A stretch of DNA of 23,688 nt from positions 1 to 23,688 of the forward strand of contig JAPLDN010000266.1 of NCBI GenBank assembly GCA_026391755.1, written 5' to 3'. Shown here piece after piece: positions 16,411 to 23,571 of the stretch (the first letter of the stretch is position 1; every line of letters begins with the position of its first letter). Under the pieces are notes generated by a model that was not told the DNA's origin, searched no databases, and saw only the letters and a list, made by a program, of their open reading frames with translations. This stretch comes from Bacteroidota bacterium. GTDB taxonomy: Bacteria; Bacteroidota; Bacteroidia; Bacteroidales; FEN-979. The position numbers and the translations under genes were made by a program.

Positions 16411-18710
16411 ACATGAACAGGACGTGGAAACTCACCGGAATGCTTGCGACTGCTGTGATTGTACTCAGCTTCCCGCTTTCACTGTTGCTGAACAGGCATG
16501 CAGGTGAAGTACATCAGGCGGTAGCTGTTTTCACGGGAGGCCATGCCTGTATTGAATGCCACCAGAAGGAATTCAGGCTTTGGAAAGGTTCCGATCATGA
16601 CAAAGCCATGAGTGTTGCAAGCGACAGCAGCGTATTGGGGGATTTTAATAACGCCGAATTCACGTTTAACGGAAAGACTTCTAAATTCTATAAGAGGGAT
16701 AGAAAATTTTATGTGTTTACAGAAGGACCCGGGGGCCTGATGAAGGAGTTCCGGGTGTCGCATACGTTTGGCGTGCATCCTTTGCAGCAGTATCTCATTC
16801 CATTCGGGAGCGGGAAATACCAGTGTTTACCCATTGCATGGAATACGATTGAAAAAAAGTGGTTCCAGATGGCAGCCATGGTTTACAAGCCTGAGGATAT
16901 GAAGCCTGATAACTGGCTCTTCTGGACCAACCAGGCCCAGAACTGGAACAGCATGTGTGCCGAATGCCATTCAACCAACCTGCAGAAAAATTTTAACCCG
17001 GATTCCAATTCATACAATACCACCTGGAGTGATATCAATGTTAATTGCGAGGCCTGTCATGGCCCGGGTTCAGCGCATATCGAATGGGCCAGGCTGCCCG
17101 GGATGGCGAGGCCCCGGGACAATAATACAGGGCTTGTTGTGAAGACGAGCAAGATCCCATCCCGACAGTACATGGAATCCTGTGCTCCCTGCCATGCCCG
17201 CAGGAGTTCGATGGGGCCTTATGATTTCGGGCACCCTGACTTCCTGAGCAATGCCATTCCTCAACTCCCGGTGGCTTCATTTTATTATGTTGACGGACAG
17301 TTCCTCGATGAGGATTACGAATACGGTTCATTTACCCAGAGCAAAATGTACATGAAGGATGTTCGTTGCGGTGACTGCCACGACCCACACAGCCTGAAAC
17401 GGAAGTTCGAGGGCAATGCGTTGTGTACCCAATGCCACAGGGCTGATGAGTATGACACTTTCAACCATCACTTCCACAAAGCCAAAGGTGAAGCCGGGAC
17501 TTCATTTGTGAATAAAGAAGGCCGGAAACTAGGTCCCGGCGACGGGAATTTATGCCGGGACTGCCATATGCCGGGAAGGTATTACATGGGGATCGACCGA
17601 AGATACGACCATAGTTTGCGCATCCCTAGGCCTGACCTTTCGATACAGCTTGGTACGCCCAATGCCTGCACACGTTGCCATGATGACAAGACCGATCTTT
17701 GGGCGCTTCAGAATGTGAATAAATGGTACGGGGAAAGACGTAAACCGCATTACGGCAGCATCCTTGCCGATGCGGTGGCAGGAAAGGCCGGGGCCGATTC
17801 GGGATTGCTAAGGATCATCAACAGCAATCTCTATCCTGAGATCATCAGGGCAACGGCTATAGGATATTTGTCGTCTTACCCAAGTGCAAGGGCGCAGGCG
17901 GCAGTGCGCAAGGCTTGCGGGGATCCGGATCCCTTATTGCGTTATACGGCGGTGGAGAATTTTATGGCAGCCGATTCAGCTGAGTTGTTGCGCACACTTT
18001 CACCGCTTTTGAATGATCCTGTAAAGGCAGTCCGCATGCAAGCCGCCAACAGGTTATCCGCATACAAAAAAGAAGCGTTTAATGAAATACAATACAGGTT
18101 TTTCCTGAAAGCATTGGAGGAATACCGTAAGTCTCAGGAATATGTGTCGGATTTTCCTACAGGGAGATATAATCTTGCCAATTATTATGCTAAGCTGAAG
18201 GACCTGCCAAAAGCGGAAGAGAATTACCGTGAGGCTGTCAGGATAGACGATTTGTTCTATCCCGCCAAGGCAAACTTAGTTTTGATATATTACCAGCAGG
18301 GAAAGACCGATTCGGTGATCAGGCTGTGCAGGAATATGATTGCTTCGAACCCCGATCTGACAGATGGATATTATTATCTTGCTTTGCTTTACGGGGAGCA
18401 GAAGAAATACCCTGAAGCCATTGCCTTACTGGAAACCGCATCATTCAAACCGGCCAGTAATAAAAGGATTTTGTATAATTTAGGGCTGCTTTACGAGATG
18501 ACAGGACAAAATGATAAATGCGTTAAAACTTTTCTCAAGGGGCTTGGAATAGAAGCATGCAATTTTGATATCCTATATGCGCTTTATGCTTTTTATATGA
18601 ACCGGAATGAGAGGGTTCAAGCTTCACCGTATATAGAAAAATTAAAAACCTGCTTTCCAAATGAGAAGCAGGTTCAGGCGATGTATGATGACTTTAAAAG
18701 GAAGAGATGA
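16407..18710 (+). CDS. Octahaem c-type cytochrome fused to HEAT-like and TPR repeats
   Basis: The 767-residue protein has an N-terminal signal-anchor (about 8-28) and eight CxxCH haem sites starting at Cys48, 184, 214, 259, 321, 340, 383 and 421. The first site is followed by W-x-x-S-x-H-x-x-AM, a pattern of the cytochrome c554-like multihaem family. Residues about 455-560 contain HEAT-like helical pairs (PEIIRATAIGYLSSYP, DPLLRYTAVENF, DPVKAVRMQAANRL). Residues about 585-760 contain TPR units (RYNLANYYAKLKDLPKAEENY, DGYYYLALLYGEQKKYPEA, RILYNLGLLYEMTGQNDKC). It should lie in the periplasm, facing the Rieske domain, and take the place of cytochrome c1 or act as its acceptor. The helical repeats probably bind a partner. 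An ATG two codons later (16413) is an equally possible start. Its stop overlaps the next gene by 4 bases. Confidence 0.92.
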   Translation: MNMNRTWKLTGMLATAVIVLSFPLSLLLNRHAGEVHQAVAVFTGGHACIECHQKEFRLWKGSDHDKAMSVASDSSVLGDFNNAEFTFNGKTSKFYKRDRKFYVFTEGPGGLMKEFRVSHTFGVHPLQQYLIPFGSGKYQCLPIAWNTIEKKWFQMAAMVYKPEDMKPDNWLFWTNQAQNWNSMCAECHSTNLQKNFNPDSNSYNTTWSDINVNCEACHGPGSAHIEWARLPGMARPRDNNTGLVVKTSKIPSRQYMESCAPCHARRSSMGPYDFGHPDFLSNAIPQLPVASFYYVDGQFLDEDYEYGSFTQSKMYMKDVRCGDCHDPHSLKRKFEGNALCTQCHRADEYDTFNHHFHKAKGEAGTSFVNKEGRKLGPGDGNLCRDCHMPGRYYMGIDRRYDHSLRIPRPDLSIQLGTPNACTRCHDDKTDLWALQNVNKWYGERRKPHYGSILADAVAGKAGADSGLLRIINSNLYPEIIRATAIGYLSSYPSARAQAAVRKACGDPDPLLRYTAVENFMAADSAELLRTLSPLLNDPVKAVRMQAANRLSAYKKEAFNEIQYRFFLKALEEYRKSQEYVSDFPTGRYNLANYYAKLKDLPKAEENYREAVRIDDLFYPAKANLVLIYYQQGKTDSVIRLCRNMIASNPDLTDGYYYLALLYGEQKKYPEAIALLETASFKPASNKRILYNLGLLYEMTGQNDKCVKTFLKGLGIEACNFDILYALYAFYMNRNERVQASPYIEKLKTCFPNEKQVQAMYDDFKRKR

Positions 18711-19468
18711 AAAAAGCCAAGTTGTTTTTCTTTGTAATTATGATCACGATTCCTTGCCTGGTTTCAGCAGGGAAGAGTGATACTTTAAAGGAGAGTAAAA
18801 AGCCCTTTCATAAAAATGTGATCAAATTCAATCCCACTCCAATGCTGTTATGGAGCAGTAAAAATGTCACATTCAGCTATGAGAGGGTTATTAACAACAA
18901 ACAGTCCATCGCACTTACGTTGGGGTATCTGGAATTTCCCCCGCTTTTTAAAGATACGATCGGAAGACTGGTTGCAATAAACAGCCGTGAAAAGTATGGA
19001 ATAAATATAGCGCTGGAATACCGCTTTTACCTTACAACCAGGAATGGAAGGCCCATCCCCGACGGCGTTTACCTTGCTCCATATTGCAGTTATTACGGCT
19101 ACCATTTTAAAAATGACATTGATGTGCTTCACACCAGCGTCGACAGCGCAGGCCAGGTCAAAGGAAATTTTTACGTATTTAATCTTGGAGTTGAGCTCGG
19201 CTACCAGTTTGTTTTCTGGAAGCGCCTGACCCTCGATTTTGTGCTGGTCGGACCAGCCATCAGTTATTATGGGGGCAGGTTGGATATAACCGGGAATATT
19301 AACGAGACGAAACTAAAGGAGATCAACGAAGAATTATACAATAAGTTACTGGCAAAATACCCGATGATAGGAGATTTCGTTATTAACAAGTCTTTCGAGC
19401 AAAATGGCAAGCTGGAATTGTTCAGTATAGGGTTCAGGTACCTGGTACAGATTGGGTTTCATTTTTAA
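18707..19468 (+). CDS. Outer-membrane beta-barrel protein (paralogue A)
   Basis: The 253-residue product has a signal peptide (about 1-21, VSAG) and alternating hydrophobic/polar strands rich in Tyr/Phe, ending in the aromatic residue typical of barrel proteins (YLVQIGFHF). No Pfam family is assigned with confidence; the layout suggests a small 8-10-strand barrel. Its paralogue at 22128-22889 has the same length and shares HKNVIKFNPTPMLLW, LGYQFVFWKRLTLD and the YLVQIGFHF end. The ATG overlaps the octahaem cytochrome stop as ATGA (18707-18710), so it is translated from the respiratory operon. That coupling suggests a link with the cytochrome, but the barrel looks too small to enclose a multihaem conduit as in Mtr systems. 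Confidence 0.8.
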   Translation: MKKAKLFFFVIMITIPCLVSAGKSDTLKESKKPFHKNVIKFNPTPMLLWSSKNVTFSYERVINNKQSIALTLGYLEFPPLFKDTIGRLVAINSREKYGINIALEYRFYLTTRNGRPIPDGVYLAPYCSYYGYHFKNDIDVLHTSVDSAGQVKGNFYVFNLGVELGYQFVFWKRLTLDFVLVGPAISYYGGRLDITGNINETKLKEINEELYNKLLAKYPMIGDFVINKSFEQNGKLELFSIGFRYLVQIGFHF

Positions 19469-19500
19469 TTGAAAAAAATGATCAGTTCAAATCGTTGCCC

Positions 19501-21756
19501 ATGAAAAAATATTTTCTAATCATTTTAATCCTGATAATATCAGGGCCTTTTTCAGGAAGTTCTCAGATCGTAAGTTTCCGTTCTGCCCAAAGTGGAGTAT
19601 GGTCATCGACAACAACCTGGGAACAATATATCGGGGGTGCATGGACAACAGCTACCAGAACACCTGTCTATGGTGACAGGGTGATCATCAGGGCGACCCA
19701 TACGGTTGACTTGAACAGTAACCTTTCATATAACGGGACGGAGACTAATGGTTTTGCTTTGCTGGACGTTGCATTAACCGGGAATCTTATTACTTCAGGT
19801 ACGGGAAGTTCCTTGAGTATAGTGATCGGAGCCGCTGATACGCTGAATGTGATTGGTTCAATGTCTATCGGATGTTTTCAGGTTCAGGCAGGGGCTATTG
19901 CGCTCATACGGTCAACAGGAACGCTTACTACAAACAATTGTCCTGTGACCATTTCTGCCAGCAGCCCGCCAATGGCTATTAATGGCAGCCTGACGGTATC
20001 TTCGCCTTCGTCATTGAATGAGGCAGGCAACATTTGGGGTACCGGAACTGTAATTGCCGATATTTATACAGGCAGCGGTAAAGTTTACGGCTCAACCCAG
20101 ACAGCAGGTCAGCCTCTTTTTGCCGCCGGGTTTATCTGGAATTCAGCGAGTACAGGGAGCTGGTTTACGGTTGGAAAATGGCTAAGGAGCACTTCAAGCG
20201 ATCCTCTGTCGGACATGATTCCGAATGACACTTTAAGGGTCACTGTCCCTTCATTTGTAACAGGGAATATTACAGTGGATGATCCTATTAACATTGCGCA
20301 TGCTTATTCCCTGATTATCAGATCAGGGAAAAAAGTGACTGTAGCACCAAATGGAAATTTACAGGTTATAAATAATCTGGATAACCAGGCTGGAAACGAC
20401 GGATTAGTGATCAATTCCGATGCCACCGGATCCGGCTCAGTGATACTGCCCTTAAGCGCAGAAGTGACACCTGCTACAACAAGTGCCACTGTCAACATTT
20501 ATATTACCGGGAGCACTGAACTTAATGCCATGAAATACCATTTTATTTCGCTTCCGGTTGATGCTGCAACAAACAGTACAAGTAACATTTTTCTTGGGTC
20601 ATATCTTTACGATTTCAACGAAGGGACCAACAGCTGGGACAATCTTGGCTCATCCACCACCATACCGCTTGATGAAACCCGGGGTTATATGATATATTAC
20701 CAGGGCGCCTCCACTACCATCAGTATTCCCGGGAAACTGAACAACGGGAAATACACCCCACTTATGTCTTATATATCACAAGGTTATAACCTGGTACCTA
20801 ACCCTTACTCATCTACAATCGACTGGAACACGAGCGGCAATCCGTGGAAAAAAGATGGTATTGGCGGGACTTTTTACATCTGGCCGGCAGGAGCGGCTTC
20901 CGCCACGGAAAATTATGCTTCGTATAATGGAACAGCAGGTGTTAACGGTGGTTCCAGGTATATTGCTCTTGGCCAGTCCTTCATTGTACAAGTTGTTAAC
21001 TCTTCATATGATTTTTCAATGACCAATGCCGTATGCACGAACCAGCATGCAAACTTTCTGAAAAACAATGAACTGATCCCAACCCTACTCTGGATTAAAT
21101 CGGTTACCCTTAATAATAATGCATATGATGAAATAGTAGTTCATTTCAGGGAAGGAGCAACCACTGCATTTGACCCTGAATTTGACGGGAATAAATTGCA
21201 GGGCGGAGCAGAGGCACCTCAATTCAGCTCCGTTGCATCGGATAACAGTGAGTTATGTATCAACAGCCTGCCTATTACTCCGGGGGAGGTAATAGTGCCT
21301 CTCCATTTTACATTAAATGTTGAGGCCCAGGTCTCCTTTACTGCCAGTGGAATGGCGTCATTCAATGCAAATGTTCCTGTTACGCTCGAAGATCAGTTGC
21401 TTGGAAAGATGGTTAACCTGAGACATGACAGTGTTTACACTTTCAACTATGAACCAGCGAATGCAATTGACCGGTTCAGGCTTCATTTTGCAGGACTAAA
21501 CGGCACGGAGGAACATTCAATAATTTCAGGCAGGGCTTTTGCAGGCAAGGGTAAAATATTCCTTGAGGTGCCGGCTATGGAAGGTCAGGAAGCGGATATA
21601 AGTATTTTCAATACCATGGGCCAGTTAGTCAGTGGATCCTCCGTTAAAATGAACGGGTTTGTGAGTGTTGAAGCGCCTGGTAACACAGGCATTTTCATCG
21701 TTCACGCTGCATCTGCAGATCAACATTTCGTAGCCAAAGTATTCAATAAGCAATAA
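19501..21756 (+). CDS. T9SS-exported surface protein, repetitive beta-rich (function unknown)
   Basis: The preferred start is the ATG at 19501, which puts the signal peptide (MKKYFLIILILIISGPFSGS) at the very N-terminus; an upstream TTG at 19495 is less likely. The 751-residue product is Ser/Thr/Gly-rich. Residues about 25-230 look like a beta-solenoid/G8-like start (SGVWSSTTTWEQYIGG, GDRVIIRATHTVDL). The middle has the pattern seen in many Bacteroidota exported proteins (ETRGYMIYYQG, QGYNLVPNPYSSTIDW, YIALGQSFIVQ). The last roughly 75 residues are a type A T9SS tail with ISIFNTMGQLVSG and FVAKVFNKQ. It follows the barrel gene by 32 bases and precedes the broken PID-CTERM-like gene by 7 bases, with no clear promoter, so it may continue the same transcript. 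No enzyme motif is recognised. Confidence 0.85.
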   Translation: MKKYFLIILILIISGPFSGSSQIVSFRSAQSGVWSSTTTWEQYIGGAWTTATRTPVYGDRVIIRATHTVDLNSNLSYNGTETNGFALLDVALTGNLITSGTGSSLSIVIGAADTLNVIGSMSIGCFQVQAGAIALIRSTGTLTTNNCPVTISASSPPMAINGSLTVSSPSSLNEAGNIWGTGTVIADIYTGSGKVYGSTQTAGQPLFAAGFIWNSASTGSWFTVGKWLRSTSSDPLSDMIPNDTLRVTVPSFVTGNITVDDPINIAHAYSLIIRSGKKVTVAPNGNLQVINNLDNQAGNDGLVINSDATGSGSVILPLSAEVTPATTSATVNIYITGSTELNAMKYHFISLPVDAATNSTSNIFLGSYLYDFNEGTNSWDNLGSSTTIPLDETRGYMIYYQGASTTISIPGKLNNGKYTPLMSYISQGYNLVPNPYSSTIDWNTSGNPWKKDGIGGTFYIWPAGAASATENYASYNGTAGVNGGSRYIALGQSFIVQVVNSSYDFSMTNAVCTNQHANFLKNNELIPTLLWIKSVTLNNNAYDEIVVHFREGATTAFDPEFDGNKLQGGAEAPQFSSVASDNSELCINSLPITPGEVIVPLHFTLNVEAQVSFTASGMASFNANVPVTLEDQLLGKMVNLRHDSVYTFNYEPANAIDRFRLHFAGLNGTEEHSIISGRAFAGKGKIFLEVPAMEGQEADISIFNTMGQLVSGSSVKMNGFVSVEAPGNTGIFIVHAASADQHFVAKVFNKQ

Positions 21757-21763
21757 ACAAGAG

Positions 21764-22019
21764 ATGATAAAAATCATCACAACTTCAATTTTTATTGCAT
21801 GCTTCTTAGCAAGCATAGTGACTTTAGCCGATGGTCCACCACCACCACCTCCCAATCCTAACGGCGGGGGTGACCCCGGTCCAGTGGGAGCCCCCGATTG
21901 ACGGAGGACTTGGGATACTGCTAGCTATGGGTGTAGCCTATGGAGGAAAAAAATACTACCAGGCGAGGAAAGCAAAGAAAGAAGAGAAAGTTGAAGAACA
22001 AGAATCACCGGAGAGTTAA
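21764..22019 (+). pseudogene. Frameshifted short PID-CTERM-like protein
   Basis: From the ATG at 21764 the frame encodes a signal peptide (MIKIITTSIFIACFLASIV), a proline run and Gly-rich linker (DGPPPPPPNPNGGG, then PGPVGAP), then stops at the TGA at 21899-21901. The other reading frame continues at once with IDGGLGILLAMGVAYGGKK and an acidic/basic tail to the TAA at 22017-22019. Removing one C from the C5 run at 21891-21895 joins them as GAPIDGGLG and gives an 84-residue protein. The joined layout (signal, P-rich linker, PIDGGL, hydrophobic helix, basic residues) is that of the small PID-CTERM-like proteins of Bacteroidota. Either a one-base mutation, an assembly error, or expression by slippage could explain it. 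Confidence 0.75.
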
Positions 22020-22127
22020 GGGCTGCATCCAGTCTATTGATGAAAGGGCAGAGTGCCTTAGTTCTAGAGGCTGGGATAATCAGGGAAATGCATTGAGGCT
22101 TAAAAAAATGATCCCCGTTGAATAGTG

Positions 22128-22889
22128 TCAGAAATGAAACCCTATCTGCACCAGGTAACGTAAACCCCATCGAACTACATCAAGCTTTCCTGTTTGCTGA
22201 AATGATTTATCAAGAGAGAGAGAGTGAATCATCGGGAATCTTTCTTTTAATTTTTCATATATCGCTTCATTCATGTCCTGGATCTGAGACCCACTGAGAT
22301 TTCCAGAAATGTCGGTTTTGCCACCGTAATAAGCTAATGAAGGTCCTAAAAGCACCATATCAAGAGTAAGGCGTTTCCAGAAAACAAACTGGTAGCCAAG
22401 TTCAATGCCCAGGTTGAAGGCCCAATAGTTTCCCTTAATTGTCCCTGTACTGTCAATGGAAGTGTGCAGGATGTCAAAATCATTCTTAAAACTGTACCCG
22501 TAATAAGTAAGGTAGGGGCCGATATATAAACCGGCAGGAATCGGCCTGGTATTCAGCTGTGAAATATAAAAACGATATTCTATAGTAGCATTTATCCCAT
22601 GTTTGGAATGACTTGTGATATTTACCAGTCTGGCAATGGTATCTTCATACAGCCGGGGCATTTCCAGGTAACCCAGTTCGATGGAGATTGACTGACGGGG
22701 AGAAAGGATGCGCTCATAGCTGAACGTTATATTTTTCCAACTCCAGAGGAGCATTGGGGTCGGATTGAATTTAATGACATTTTTATGATAGGGCTGTTTT
22801 GGAGGAGGTATAGAGTCGTTATTGGCAGCAAGTATGGTAAGCGGCAAAGCTGAAAGCAAAAAGAGGAAGACCAGGGTTGTTTTTTTCAT
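22128..22889 (-). CDS. Outer-membrane beta-barrel protein (paralogue B)
   Basis: The open frame extends to 22958, but the ATG at 22889 is preferred: it places the signal peptide (MKKTTLVFLFLLSALPLTILA) at the N-terminus, gives 253 residues exactly like paralogue A, and lies downstream of the -7 box at 22929-22936, whereas 22958 lies upstream of it. Shared blocks include HKNVIKFNPTPMLLWS, LGYQFVFWKRLTLD and YLVQIGFHF. It is inverted relative to paralogue A and stands convergent to the T9SS/PID-CTERM-like genes. A (AG)x6 run in the coding region (22213-22224) encodes HSLSLDK on the minus strand and matches paralogue A in length there, so the frame is intact. It has its own promoter and is not tied to a cytochrome. 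Function is unknown. Confidence 0.82.
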   Translation of the reverse strand: MKKTTLVFLFLLSALPLTILAANNDSIPPPKQPYHKNVIKFNPTPMLLWSWKNITFSYERILSPRQSISIELGYLEMPRLYEDTIARLVNITSHSKHGINATIEYRFYISQLNTRPIPAGLYIGPYLTYYGYSFKNDFDILHTSIDSTGTIKGNYWAFNLGIELGYQFVFWKRLTLDMVLLGPSLAYYGGKTDISGNLSGSQIQDMNEAIYEKLKERFPMIHSLSLDKSFQQTGKLDVVRWGLRYLVQIGFHF

Positions 22890-22928
22890 AATAAATACAA
22901 GTAGAATACCAAATTCATTTTGACAAGT

Positions 22929-22936
22929 CAAAGATA
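22929..22936 (-). promoter_or_regulatory. -7 box (TATCTTTG) for barrel paralogue B
   Basis: TATCTTTG on the minus strand fits TAnnTTTG, 39 bases before the ATG at 22889, giving a leader of roughly 33 bases. No TTTG sits at the standard -33 spacing (the nearest is 26 bases upstream). Confidence 0.45.
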
Positions 22937-23108
22937 ATGAAGATGCACTTGGATTCATCTCTCAAAAGGCAATAAAGCAGACTTTCCGATTTATTGGGTT
23001 TCAGATTTATTTATACCCAGGCCCGGTATTTCTCAAATGATTGGAATAAAGATAATACAAAGATTTTAAAAATATCACCACAAATGTTAATTTAGACCAA
23101 ATCCATAT

Positions 23109-23116
23109 TATATTTG
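23109..23116 (+). promoter_or_regulatory. -7 box (TATATTTG) for the small conserved protein
   Basis: TATATTTG fits TAnnTTTG, 76 bases before the ATG at 23193, with the start of transcription expected near 23122. The -33 region reads ATGTTA, a poor match. The leader of about 70 bases is longer than at other genes here and contains inverted repeats. Confidence 0.45.
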
Positions 23117-23122
23117 CATGAT

Positions 23123-23155
23123 AATTAATAAATTATTGTTATTAATTCATGAATT
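23123..23155 (+). repeat. Inverted repeat and 12-bp palindrome in the leader of the 23193 gene
   Basis: AATTAATAA (23123-23131) and TTATTAATT (23139-23147) are perfect 9-bp arms around 7 bases. Overlapping it, AATTCATGAATT (23144-23155) is a perfect 12-bp palindrome. They begin at the predicted start of transcription, a usual place for an operator or leader hairpin. The surrounding sequence is very A/T-rich, which raises the chance expectation. Confidence 0.4.
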
Positions 23156-23179
23156 AGAAGTATTATAAAAAGTTAAAAA

Positions 23180-23185
23180 AAGGAG
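23180..23185 (+). promoter_or_regulatory. Shine-Dalgarno site of the 23193 gene
   Basis: AAGGAG lies 7 bases before the ATG at 23193, ideal spacing. Strong Shine-Dalgarno sites are uncommon in Bacteroidota and most starts in this window lack one, so this fixes the start and suggests efficient translation. Confidence 0.7.
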
Positions 23186-23192
23186 ATTCAAC

Positions 23193-23504
23193 ATGAAATA
23201 TATAATGAAAATCAAGATGTCCCAGGAAAAAGGGGACAAGGCAATAAGCGATCCTCAATTTGGTCACAAGATGCATGAACTACTGGGTGATATCAAAGCG
23301 GAAGCCGCATATTTTACAACGATTTGCGGGCACAGGGGAGCATATATCGTTTTAAATGTTAATGATGCATCGGAAATTCCAGCAATTGCAGAACCTTTCT
23401 TTTTATGGCTGGGTGCTGATGTCGATTTCCTTCCGGTCATGACCCCGGAGGATCTTGCAAAAGGCGGTCCGGCTATCGGAGCTGCAGTACAGAAATGGGG
23501 ATAA
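23193..23504 (+). CDS. Small conserved cytoplasmic protein, possibly ferredoxin-like fold (function unknown)
   Basis: The 103-residue product has no signal peptide or membrane segment. A beta-alpha-beta-beta-alpha-beta order is suggested: KYIMKIKM strand, helix through FGHKMHELLGDI, strands AAYFTTICGHRGAYIVLNV, helix EIPAIAEPFFLWL, strand VDFLPVMT, then PEDLAKGGPAIGAAVQ. The pattern EAAYFT, GxRGAYIV, SEIPAIAEPFF and PVMTPEDLAK resembles small uncharacterised proteins sometimes annotated near DUF3303; a DUF assignment is tentative. The start is set by the strong Shine-Dalgarno site. The gene is alone, with its own promoter and terminator. No catalytic motif is recognised. Confidence 0.8.
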   Translation: MKYIMKIKMSQEKGDKAISDPQFGHKMHELLGDIKAEAAYFTTICGHRGAYIVLNVNDASEIPAIAEPFFLWLGADVDFLPVMTPEDLAKGGPAIGAAVQKWG

Positions 23505-23535
23505 GTATATCCGGATTACCTCAATTTTCAATTTT

Positions 23536-23571
23536 AAGGGTGCCTCAGTTTTCCGGGACACCCTTTTATTT
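23536..23571 (+). terminator. Rho-independent terminator after the small conserved gene
   Basis: AAGGGTG (23536-23542) pairs with CACCCTT (23559-23565) around a 16-base loop that may add a short CC/GG stem, and is followed by TTATTTT. It lies 32 bases past the stop at 23504. In the other direction no T run follows, so it mainly serves the plus strand. Its tail abuts the stop codon of the convergent TolC-like gene. Confidence 0.75.

Noticed and set aside
16400..18710. NrfA-type nitrite reductase or hydroxylamine oxidoreductase as the identity of the octahaem protein
   Set aside because: No CxxCK site, no catalytic-haem pattern of those enzymes is visible, and the HEAT-TPR C-terminus does not fit; an electron-transfer cytochrome is safer.
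22020..22127. Possible gene or mobile-element scar between the PID-CTERM-like gene and barrel paralogue B
   Set aside because: A 61-codon frame (21940-22125) passes through it but overlaps the PID-CTERM-like tail out of frame and has no protein-like features; no terminal repeats or duplicated target bases are seen.
22210..22226. (AG)x6 dinucleotide run as a phase-variable switch in barrel paralogue B
   Set aside because: The run is short, the frame is intact, and paralogue A has the same length across this position, so there is no sign of slippage.
22890..22958. Longer start of barrel paralogue B at 22958
   Set aside because: It would place 23 polar residues before a typical signal peptide, exceed the paralogue's length and lie upstream of the likely promoter box.
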